NCBI RefSeq assembly: GCF_900113015.1
Contig: NZ_FONV01000022.1
Coordinates: 40,128-104,127, forward strand
Source: Actinoplanes philippinensis
Lineage (GTDB): Bacteria > Actinomycetota > Actinomycetes > Mycobacteriales > Micromonosporaceae
Direction: 5' to 3'
DNA length: 64,000 nt
Part shown: positions 8,430 through 15,360 of the stretch, one piece after another
Position numbering within the stretch: position 1 is the stretch's first letter
Layout of the letters: each line of letters begins with the position of its first letter
Program-made: the position numbers and the translations under genes
Notes under the pieces: generated by a model
What the model was told of the DNA's origin: nothing
The model's input: the letters and a program-made list of their open reading frames with translations, nothing else
Database searches by the model: none

Positions 8430-9635
8430 ATGGATCCGGTGCGGAACCCGTACGCTCCCGGCGCCGGTCAGCGCCCACCCGAGCTGGCCGGGCGCGGCCG
8501 TGAGCTGGATGTCTTCGACGTCGTCCTGGAGCGGGTGGCCCGCGGTCGCCCCGAGCGCAGCCTCGTCCTGACCGGTCTGCGCGGCGTCGGCAAGACGGTG
8601 CTGCTCAACACTCTGCGCTCGGCGGCGATCGGCCGGCTGTGGGGCACCGGCAAGATCGAGGCCCGGCCGGACCAGTCGCTGCGCCGTCCGGTCTCGGGCG
8701 CACTGCACATGGCGATCCGCGAGCTGGCGCCCCACCACCGTGACCCGGACCGGGTCGACGAGGTGCTGGGGGTGCTCAAGGCCTTCGCGCTGCGGGCCAA
8801 CGACGGCAACGCCAAGCTGCGCGACCGGTGGGCGCCCGGCATCGACGTGCCGCCGGCGCGCGGGCGTGCTGACTCGGGCGACATCGAGATCGACCTGGTC
8901 GAGCTCTTCACCGACGCGGCGTCGCTGGCCACCGACGTGGGCACCGGGATCGCCCTGTTCATCGACGAGATGCAGGACCTGAGCGCCACCGACGTGTCGG
9001 CGCTCTGCGCGGCCTGTCACGAGCTGTCCCAGCTTGGCGCGCCGTTGATCGTGGTCGGGGCGGGGCTGCCGCACCTGCCGGCCGTGCTGTCGGCGGCCAA
9101 GTCGTACTCGGAACGGCTCTTCCGTTACGCCCGGATCGACCGGCTCGACCGGGACGCGGCCGATCTGGCGCTCGGTGTGCCCGCCGAGCGGGAGGGCGTG
9201 GAGTACGACCAGGAGGCGCTCGACCTGCTCTACGAGAAGTCGGGCGGGTACCCGTACTTCGTCCAGGCCTATGGGAAGGCGACCTGGGACCACGCGCCGC
9301 AGACGCCGATCACCGCCGACGACGTGCGGGTGGCCGCGCCGGAGGCGGAGGGTGAGCTGGCGGTCGGATTCTTCGGCTCGCGGTTCGAGCGGGCCACCCC
9401 GGCCGAACGGGAGTACATGCGGGCCATGGCGGCGCTCTCCGACGATCCGGGCAACGACATGGACGCCGCGGTGCCGACCTCGGAGATCGCGATCTCGCTG
9501 GGCCGTAAGCCGGCGAGCCTGTCGCCGGCACGCGACGCGCTGATCAAAAAGGGACTCATCTACTCGGGCGAGCGCGGCACCGTCGCGTTCACCGTCCCGC
9601 ACTTCGGCCGCTACCTCCGCACGCAACCGGTATGA
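8430..9635 (+). CDS. AAA-family ATPase (Orc1/STAND-like ATP-binding protein)
   Basis: 401 aa. The N-terminus MDPVRNPYAPGAGQRPPELAGR is typical of a widespread actinobacterial AAA family. Walker A is LTGLRGVGKTVLL (about residue 50) and Walker B is ALFIDEMQDL (about 175). A sensor region (IVVGAGLPHLP) and a C-terminal winged-helix-like part (SLGRKPASLSPARDALIKKG ... VAFTVPHFGRYLR) follow. The architecture resembles Orc1/Cdc6 or STAND ATPases, which bind DNA or signal. The exact role is unknown. A cluster of palindromes lies just upstream and could regulate the gene. The DoxX gene follows 27 bp downstream. Confidence 0.88.
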   Translation: MDPVRNPYAPGAGQRPPELAGRGRELDVFDVVLERVARGRPERSLVLTGLRGVGKTVLLNTLRSAAIGRLWGTGKIEARPDQSLRRPVSGALHMAIRELAPHHRDPDRVDEVLGVLKAFALRANDGNAKLRDRWAPGIDVPPARGRADSGDIEIDLVELFTDAASLATDVGTGIALFIDEMQDLSATDVSALCAACHELSQLGAPLIVVGAGLPHLPAVLSAAKSYSERLFRYARIDRLDRDAADLALGVPAEREGVEYDQEALDLLYEKSGGYPYFVQAYGKATWDHAPQTPITADDVRVAAPEAEGELAVGFFGSRFERATPAEREYMRAMAALSDDPGNDMDAAVPTSEIAISLGRKPASLSPARDALIKKGLIYSGERGTVAFTVPHFGRYLRTQPV

Positions 9636-9662
9636 GGGCGCGGTTGCGGGTATAACCGGGTG

Positions 9663-10172
9663 ATGAGGCCCGTACGCACCGCAGCCCGCGCGATGCTCGC
9701 ATCGATCTTCATCGTCGAGGGCATCCGCACCCTGACCCGGCCGGAGTCCCGCGCCGATGCGGTCCGCCCGCTCACCGACCGGGTGACCCCGCTGCTCGAG
9801 CGGACGGATCCACGCCTGCCGACCGACCCGCTCACACTGGTCCGGGTCAAGGCGGCCGCCGACGTGGTGGCCGGGCTCGCCCTCGCCACCGGGCGGTTCA
9901 CCAGGCCGGCCGCAGCGGTGCTGGCGGCCGGGCTCGTGCCGCACACGCTGACCGAGAAGGGCGGCCGCGAGCCCCTGCTGCGCAACCTCGGGCTGCTCGG
10001 CGGGCTGCTGCTCGCGGCGGTCGACACGGAGGGCCGTCCGGGTATTCGTTATCGGACGTCGCATGCTGTCGATCGGAGCCAGCGCTCGGTGCGGCGCGCT
10101 GTCCGTACCGCCCGTCGGGAAGCCAAGATCGCTGCTGCCTCGGCCGTGGCCGCGCGCAGATTGCCCGGATAA
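9663..10172 (+). CDS. DoxX-family membrane protein
   Basis: 169 aa, beginning MRPVRTAARAMLASIFIVEG, with about four hydrophobic segments and the DoxX signature region ADVVAGLALATGRFTRPAAAVLAAGLVPHTL. DoxX proteins are small integral membrane proteins. Some partner with redox enzymes, but most are uncharacterised. The C-terminus is a basic cytoplasmic tail (SQRSVRRAVRTARREAKIAA). It lies 27 bp after the AAA ATPase in the same direction, so an operon is plausible. GTG at 9660 is an alternative start one codon upstream. Confidence 0.85.
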   Translation: MRPVRTAARAMLASIFIVEGIRTLTRPESRADAVRPLTDRVTPLLERTDPRLPTDPLTLVRVKAAADVVAGLALATGRFTRPAAAVLAAGLVPHTLTEKGGREPLLRNLGLLGGLLLAAVDTEGRPGIRYRTSHAVDRSQRSVRRAVRTARREAKIAAASAVAARRLPG

Positions 10173-10353
10173 CAACCTTCTTGCGGCCTTTGCGTTAAAG
10201 CGGACGAGGGGCCGCGCGGTCGGTCAGCGCCTTCTAAGCTCGCTTCCGCTCGGCAACGCCCTGCCGCCGTCTCCGACCGCTGCGCTCCAGGCGCGAGCGG
10301 CCGGGCCGACCGGCAGGACGTGCCGTGCCCGGGGACGAGACGGGGGTCGCGCC

Positions 10354-12051
10354 ATGCCGGCAATCAGGAACATCAGGCTCAGCGCTGCGCGCACGCGGTT
10401 CGGGCTGGTCGCCGTGAGCGTGCTGGTCACGGCCGCGATCATCACCCTTTACCTGCGGCGGTACGGCCTGAGCACCCTCGCTGTCGAACATGAGGCGATC
10501 AGAGGCTGGCTGGCGGGGGACGGGCTCTACGCGTACCGCTCCCCGAAAAACGAATCGGGCGCCGCCCTGCCCCCCGCACTCGCGCTGATCGTCGCGCCCC
10601 TGACCCTGCTGCCGCTGCCCGCCGCGGGCGGTCTGCTGGCCCTCGCCGGGCTGGCCGCCCTGCTGCTCAGCACCATGATCATCGCCGGTCCGGTGGCTCG
10701 CCGGCACGGTCGCCGGCGCGGCCTGTTCGTGCTGGCCGCGGCCGGTCTCGCGCTCCTCGCCGAACCGGTCCGCGCCGCCATCGGGCTCGGCCGCCCGGAG
10801 CTGGTCATCCTCGCCCTGCTCGCCGCCGATCTGGTCGGCCTGCGCCGGGCGGCCCGCGTCCGCGACCGCTCACTGGCCGCCCTGCTGCGATCCCGCCGCT
10901 CCCCGCGGGGCCGATCGTCGCGTTCCCGCGGCGGCGAGCGCCCCCGTCGCGCCCGGATCGTCCACGCCTTCCGCGCCGCGCTGTTCTCCGGCATCACCCA
11001 TCACGCCTCCAGCGCCGCCCATCAGGCCTCCAACGCGGGCCGTCACCTCTCCAGCGACGCCCAGCACTTCTCCGGTGATGCTCGGCACTTGTCCAGTGAC
11101 GCCCCTCGCGCCTCCGGTGACGCCCTCCACGTCCCCGGTGACGCCCTCCACGTCCCCGGTGACGCCCTCCACGTCTCCAGCGACGCTCGACACGTCTCCA
11201 GCGACGCTCGTCACGTCTCCAGCGACGCCCGTCATGGCGAATCGTCGAAGCGCTCCCGCCGCGAGATCGAACCGTCCGGAAACTGGTGGAAACGGCTCGC
11301 GGCGAGCGGATCGTGGGCCGGCGTCGGCACCGGCCTGGCCGTCACGTTCAGCGCGACAGCCCTGCTCTTCGTCGGATATCTGCTGGTCACACGTCAGCGA
11401 CGGGCCGCCCTCACCGCCCTGGCCACCGCCGCGCTGGTCATCGTCGGCATGCTGGCCGTGGCGCCCACCGAGACCCTCACCTGGTACGGCACGACGATGT
11501 GGGAGCTGGCCCGCCCCGCCCCCGTCAGCGACGTCGACAACCAGTCCCTGGCCGGGATGATGGCCCGGCTGTACGGCTTCCCCGCCCCACCGGTCCTGGT
11601 GTGGTTCGCCTTCGGCATCCTAATCGTGGCCGTCGGCCTGATCCGCGCCCGCTCCGCCCACAAAGACGGGGACGAGGTCGCGGCCTTCACCCTGATCGGC
11701 CTGACCGCTGCCGTCGCCGGCCCGGTGACCACCCCCGCCGAGAGCCTGTGGCTGCTCCCCGCCGTCCTGATCCTCGCCGACACCGGTCTGCGCCGGCGGC
11801 TGAGTCTGCGCCCGGCCCGTCCGTCACGCTGGATCCGCCGCACCGGAACCGGGCATCTGGCCGCGGCCGCCGTCGGCTACCTGCTCCTGGTCACGGCGCC
11901 GGGCTGGGCGCTGCGCTGGAACGTGCCGGCCCTTGCCCTGATCCTGCTGGTCAACGCCTTGCCGTGGCGCCAGGGAGCACCCGCCGCCCTGCCGGCGGGC
12001 CGCTCCGCACCACACCGCCGCGCCGCGATCCCCCTACCCCGAGGCGGCTGA
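10354..12051 (+). CDS. GT87-like membrane glycosyltransferase with a repeat-filled insertion
   Basis: 565 aa, multi-pass. Regions around WLAGDGLYAYRSP, GRPELVILALLAADLV, SWAGVGTGLAVTFSATALLF and DVDNQSLAGMMARLYG match actinobacterial GT87/DUF2029 proteins. These are polyprenyl-phosphate-mannose-dependent mannosyltransferases of lipoglycan synthesis. The family core is split between LAADLV and SWAGVG by about 157 residues (about 163-319). The insert is Arg/Ser-rich and then heptapeptide repeats (DALHVPG, DARHVSS and variants). Its frame is open upstream to 10063, but homology-like sequence begins at MPAIRNIRLSAART, so the ATG at 10354 is used. The acceptor is unknown. Confidence 0.8.
   Translation: MPAIRNIRLSAARTRFGLVAVSVLVTAAIITLYLRRYGLSTLAVEHEAIRGWLAGDGLYAYRSPKNESGAALPPALALIVAPLTLLPLPAAGGLLALAGLAALLLSTMIIAGPVARRHGRRRGLFVLAAAGLALLAEPVRAAIGLGRPELVILALLAADLVGLRRAARVRDRSLAALLRSRRSPRGRSSRSRGGERPRRARIVHAFRAALFSGITHHASSAAHQASNAGRHLSSDAQHFSGDARHLSSDAPRASGDALHVPGDALHVPGDALHVSSDARHVSSDARHVSSDARHGESSKRSRREIEPSGNWWKRLAASGSWAGVGTGLAVTFSATALLFVGYLLVTRQRRAALTALATAALVIVGMLAVAPTETLTWYGTTMWELARPAPVSDVDNQSLAGMMARLYGFPAPPVLVWFAFGILIVAVGLIRARSAHKDGDEVAAFTLIGLTAAVAGPVTTPAESLWLLPAVLILADTGLRRRLSLRPARPSRWIRRTGTGHLAAAAVGYLLLVTAPGWALRWNVPALALILLVNALPWRQGAPAALPAGRSAPHRRAAIPLPRGG
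11030..11240 (+). repeat. 21-bp in-frame tandem repeat inside the GT87-like gene
   Basis: About nine consecutive 21-bp units encode heptapeptides of the form D-A-x-H-x-x-[GS]. The last six are nearly identical: three with GGTGACGCCCTCCACGTCCC, then three with AGCGACGCTCGTCACGTCTC. More degenerate units lie upstream. The unit is a multiple of three, so the frame is kept. The copies are close enough to change number by slippage. Confidence 0.9.
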
Positions 12052-12330
12052 CCGGCGGCATCCCCTGCCGAGTCAGCTCACCGGCAGCGTTCCCCCGGCC
12101 CCGAGGCGACCGACCGGCGCGGCATCCCCTCCTGAGTCAGCTGACCGGCAGCGATTCCCGGCCTCGAAGCGACCGACCGGGCAACCGTCCCATCACCCGG
12201 AGGCCGCTGACCGGCGGCCTCTCCCAGCCCCGAAGCGGCCGACCATCCCACCACCCCAGGCGGCTGACCGGCGGCCTCTCCCAGCCCCGAAGCGGCCGAC
12301 CATCCCACCACCCCAGGCGGCTGACCCTGG
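12052..12330. repeat. Intergenic degenerate repeats with two perfect 57-bp copies
   Basis: The gap between the convergent GT87-like and moaE genes is built of decayed copies of one unit ending in CGGCTGACCGGCGG. The last two copies (12211-12267 and 12268-12324) are identical, 57 bp each. A third partial unit, GCTGACCC, abuts the moaE stop. No ORF here looks protein-like. Confidence 0.9.
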
Positions 12331-12780
12331 TCAGGGGCAGTTGACCCACTCCTCGGTGCCGTCGCGGAAGACCTGACGCTTCCAGATCGGCAGTCGCGCC
12401 TTGGCCTCGTCGACGAGCCGGCCGCACGCGGCGAACGCCGCCGCCCGGTGGGCCGTGCTGACCGAGGCGACCAGGGCCACGTCACCGATCTGCAGCGTGC
12501 CGATCCGGTGCGACACGGCGACCGCGTAGACGGCCGGGTCGGCGGCGATCTCTTCGGCCACCTCGCGCAGGATCGCGGCGGCGGTCGGGTGCCCCTCGTA
12601 CTCGAGGAGGGTGACACCCCGGCCGTGGTCGTGATCGCGGACCACGCCCTGGAAGGAGACGACCGCACCGGCCCGCGGGTCGGCGACGGCCGCCTCGTGC
12701 GCGGCCAGGTCGAGTGGCTCGTCCACGACCGCGGTCAATGCCACCAGACCGGGGACGGAAACATCTGCAGGAGTGGTCAC
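12331..12780 (-). CDS. moaE: Molybdopterin synthase catalytic subunit MoaE
   Basis: 149 aa, last gene of the leftward operon. MoaE binds cyclic pyranopterin monophosphate and receives sulfur from MoaD thiocarboxylate to make molybdopterin. Recognisable family blocks are GAVVSFQGVVRDHDHGRGVTLLEYEGHPTA, VAVSHRIGTLQIGDVALV, FAACGRLVDEAKARLPIWKRQ and the terminal EEWVNCP. It overlaps the end of moeA by 4 bp, which suggests translational coupling. The perfect 57-bp repeats lie just past its stop. Confidence 0.95.
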   Translation of the reverse strand: MTTPADVSVPGLVALTAVVDEPLDLAAHEAAVADPRAGAVVSFQGVVRDHDHGRGVTLLEYEGHPTAAAILREVAEEIAADPAVYAVAVSHRIGTLQIGDVALVASVSTAHRAAAFAACGRLVDEAKARLPIWKRQVFRDGTEEWVNCP

Positions 12781-13994
12781 GGGCGCTCCCCGGGCATCAG
12801 AGGAAGAGGCAGGAAGGGAACCGTGTCTCCGGCGGCGGCCTGGGTGCCGGGCCGGACCACGACGAAACCGTGCGAGTTGGCGAGCCCTCGGAGCATTGCC
12901 GACCCGACATGACCGGCCGGAGTGGCGGTCCGCCCGGAGGCGTCGAGAGCGGCCAGGGCCAGGTGGGTGAACCCGCCACGGCCGGCCACCTCGGCGCCGG
13001 CGGTGACCGACGGCAGCGCGGGCAACTCCCGGCCCTGGAGCCCGGCGAGCAGCGGCGCGACCAGCGTGACCAGGGCGATCACCGCGGACTGCGGGTTGCC
13101 CGGCAGACCGGCGAGGAAACGGGGCCGCCCGTCCGGCCCGGGCACGCGCGCCAGGAGCATCGGGAAGCCGGGTCGCACCGCGACGGTGTTGACGATGTAC
13201 TCCGCGCCGAGCTCGGTCAGCGCCGGATGCAGGTGGTCGACCGGCCCGTGCATGGTGCCGCCGGTGGTGCAGACCAGGTCGGCGGTGTCCAGAGCGGCAC
13301 GGATGGCGTCGAGATGAGCGGTCAGGGTGTCCTTGACCGGGCCGTGCACCGACTCCACTGTCGCGCCGTATCGCCGCAGCCAGCCGGGCACCTGTGGCCC
13401 CAGGGAGTCGCGGACCCGGCCCGCGCCGGGTGGTCCGCTGGTGAGCAGCTCGTCACCGAAGACGAGCAGGGCCGCTCGGGGCGCCGACCGTACCGCAAGG
13501 GTCTCGTAACCGCAGGTGGCCGCGACGCCGATGACTGCCGGATCCACCGCGGCGCCGGCCGGGAAGAGCTCCTCGCCGCGGTGTGCCTCCTCGCCGGGCA
13601 GCCGCCAGTCGGGGATGGCGCGCGGCTCGCCGGAGACGCGCCCGTCAGCGGCGGTGACCGAATCCTCGATCCGGATCAGAGCGGTCGCGTTGTCCGGCAC
13701 CATCGCGCCGGTGGCGATCTCGACGCACTCGCCGTCCGCGGTGAGCGGTGGCGGGGTCCCGCCGGCGAGCACCCGGCCGACCGGCCGCCACGGCCCGGCC
13801 CCGCGCACCGCCCATCCGTCGATGCTCGACGTCGGGAAGGCGGGCAGGTCGGTGAGGGCACGCAGCGGCTCGGCAAGGGTCCGGCCGTCGGCCGTGGCCA
13901 GCGGAATCTCCTCCGCGCCACCGGCCGCGTCACGGCCCGCCCGATAGGCGAGTGTGCGCGCCAGCTCCCAGTCCACAGGGGTCGACTCGGTCAC
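12777..13994 (-). CDS. moeA: Molybdopterin molybdotransferase MoeA
   Basis: 405 aa, GTG start. MoeA inserts molybdate into adenylylated molybdopterin. Blocks seen in order: LPAFPTSSIDGWAVRG (domain III start), ATGAMVPDNATALIRIED, FPAGAAVDPAVIGVAATCGY, LLVFGDELL, RDSLGPQV, VCTTGGTMHGPVDHL, and FLAGLPGNPQSAVI (the conserved GLPGNP). A C-terminal beta-barrel domain IV follows. Length is normal. It sits between mog (17-bp gap upstream) and moaE (4-bp overlap) in the moa operon. Confidence 0.95.
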   Translation of the reverse strand: MTESTPVDWELARTLAYRAGRDAAGGAEEIPLATADGRTLAEPLRALTDLPAFPTSSIDGWAVRGAGPWRPVGRVLAGGTPPPLTADGECVEIATGAMVPDNATALIRIEDSVTAADGRVSGEPRAIPDWRLPGEEAHRGEELFPAGAAVDPAVIGVAATCGYETLAVRSAPRAALLVFGDELLTSGPPGAGRVRDSLGPQVPGWLRRYGATVESVHGPVKDTLTAHLDAIRAALDTADLVCTTGGTMHGPVDHLHPALTELGAEYIVNTVAVRPGFPMLLARVPGPDGRPRFLAGLPGNPQSAVIALVTLVAPLLAGLQGRELPALPSVTAGAEVAGRGGFTHLALAALDASGRTATPAGHVGSAMLRGLANSHGFVVVRPGTQAAAGDTVPFLPLPLMPGERP

Positions 13995-14010
13995 CGGGAA
14001 AGCCTAACGC

Positions 14011-14487
14011 TCAGTGGTCGCCACCACGGATCTGGTCCACCGTGTGAGCGAGCAGCGGGCCGAGCACGGCCAGGCCATCCTTGGCGCCGCCGGTCGAGCC
14101 GGGCAGGTTGACGATCAGGGTGCGCCCGGCGACGCCGGCGAGCCCACGGGACAGCGCGGCGGCCGGCACCCGGTCACGGCTGTGGGCACGGATCGCCTCG
14201 GCGATGCCGGGGATCTCGAAGTCGAGCAGGCCACGGGTCGCCTCGGGGGTGCGGTCGGTCGGGGTGACGCCGGTTCCGCCGCTGGTCAGGACGACGTCGA
14301 CACCGTCGGCGACCGCGGCACGGAGGGCTTCGGCGACGGGCTCCCCATCGGGTACGACCACCGGTGTGTCGTCGACATCACAGCCCAGCTCGCGGAGCCC
14401 GGCGACGAGGCGGGGGCCGCTGGTGTCGGCGTAGACCCCGGCGGCCGCCCGGTTCGAGGCGACGACGACTCTGGCCCTGATGGTCAC
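14011..14487 (-). CDS. mog: MogA/MoaB-family molybdopterin adenylyltransferase
   Basis: 158 aa. The family adenylylates molybdopterin before molybdate insertion by MoeA. The substrate-binding blocks are LTSGGTGVTPTDRTPEAT (TSGGTG) and VNLPGSTGGAKDGL (LPGxP-like). Length fits MogA/MoaB. Its start overlaps the end of moaC by 4 bp, showing tight coupling. MogA and MoaB cannot be separated by eye, and actinobacterial copies are often labelled either way. Confidence 0.9.
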   Translation of the reverse strand: MTIRARVVVASNRAAAGVYADTSGPRLVAGLRELGCDVDDTPVVVPDGEPVAEALRAAVADGVDVVLTSGGTGVTPTDRTPEATRGLLDFEIPGIAEAIRAHSRDRVPAAALSRGLAGVAGRTLIVNLPGSTGGAKDGLAVLGPLLAHTVDQIRGGDH

Positions 14488-14975
14488 GGGCGGTCCTCCG
14501 GGCGTACCCAGTCTCCGGTCTTGCCGCCCTCCTTGCGCAGCACCCGGACGGCTTCCAGGCTGGCCGCGGGGTCGACCGCCTTGATCATGTCGATCATCGC
14601 CAGGCCGGCCGTCGCGACCGCGGTGAGGGCCTCCATCTCGACGCCGGTCCGGTCGGCGGTCTTGGTGATGGCGGTGATCTCCACGGTGTCGGTGGTGACC
14701 TCCAGTTCCACCTTCACGCCGTGGAGACCGATCGGGTGACAGAGCGGAATGAGATCCGGTGTCCGTTTCGCACCCATGATCCCGGCGAGCCGGGCGACCG
14801 CGAGCGCGTCCCCCTTGGGCAGGCCGTCGCGGCGCAGCAGATCGACGACGTCGGTGGTGGTGCGGACCCGGCCCGCGGCGACGGCGCGGCGGTCGCTCAC
14901 CGCTTTGGCGGACACGTCCACCATCCGCGCGGCGCCCGTCTCATCGACATGAGTGAGCTGGCTTTCCTGGGGCAT
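14484..14975 (-). CDS. moaC: Cyclic pyranopterin monophosphate synthase MoaC
   Basis: 163 aa, first gene of the operon moaC-mog-moeA-moaE. MoaC converts the MoaA product into cyclic pyranopterin monophosphate. Signature blocks are ARMVDVSAKAVSDRRAVAAG, RLAGIMGAKRTPDLIPLCHP (with the family's LCHP), GVEMEALTAVATAGLAMIDM and a C-terminal KEGGKTGDW. The start MPQESQLTHVDETG is typical. The cofactor pathway in this window is thus complete apart from the missing 5' part of moaA, but it is encoded at two separated sites. Confidence 0.96.
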   Translation of the reverse strand: MPQESQLTHVDETGAARMVDVSAKAVSDRRAVAAGRVRTTTDVVDLLRRDGLPKGDALAVARLAGIMGAKRTPDLIPLCHPIGLHGVKVELEVTTDTVEITAITKTADRTGVEMEALTAVATAGLAMIDMIKAVDPAASLEAVRVLRKEGGKTGDWVRPEDRP

Positions 14976-15360
14976 ACCGGGAGCTTAGTTCGCAACGCTG
15001 CCGCATTCGCTTCACACGCCGTCCACACTGCTCAGCGATGCTGCGGCGGCTATGGAAAATGGAATTCTGGATGCCCGGCCGCAGCGATTCCCATCGCATT
15101 GAGTCCCCATTCAGAAACTGTCCGTAACGAATCGTCACGCTATTGTCGCATTCTGCGCATAGCGACACGATCCACTGGAAACCGGCACGGTCTAAGCCTA
15201 ACTTCTGTCGTGTCAGGACGGCACGGACAAAAACGGAGGAAATGGCCATGGCCAACAACCAAGAGTGGCTCTGAAACCGACAGATGCGCGGACAGACGGA
15301 TATGAATTACGTTGTGCCTTGAGCGACGAGACCATCGCGCTCGGCTACGACAAGGACCCC
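14976..15360. other. Intergenic region between moaC and the GGDEF-EAL gene, with a mini-ORF
   Basis: 385 bp separating divergent genes, with lower GC in its middle (for example ATGGAAAATGGAATTCTGG near 15052). It must hold the promoters of both units. I could not place a convincing -35/-10 pair. A strong ribosome site followed by a mini-ORF at 15248-15274 is listed separately. Confidence 0.6.
15248..15274 (+). CDS. Candidate 8-aa leader peptide upstream of the GGDEF-EAL gene
   Basis: MANNQEWL followed by TGA. GGAGGA at 15235-15240 sits seven bases before the ATG at 15248 (a second ATG at 15242 is in frame). This is the best ribosome site in the region, yet the frame stops after eight codons. 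The long GGDEF frame is open from a GTG at 15265 that overlaps the mini-ORF. It could be a leader peptide or a translational enhancer, or chance. Confidence 0.4.
   Translation: MANNQEWL

Noticed and set aside
14976..15240. Molybdenum-cofactor or c-di-GMP riboswitch
   Set aside because: No recognisable conserved core or extended stem pattern by eye.
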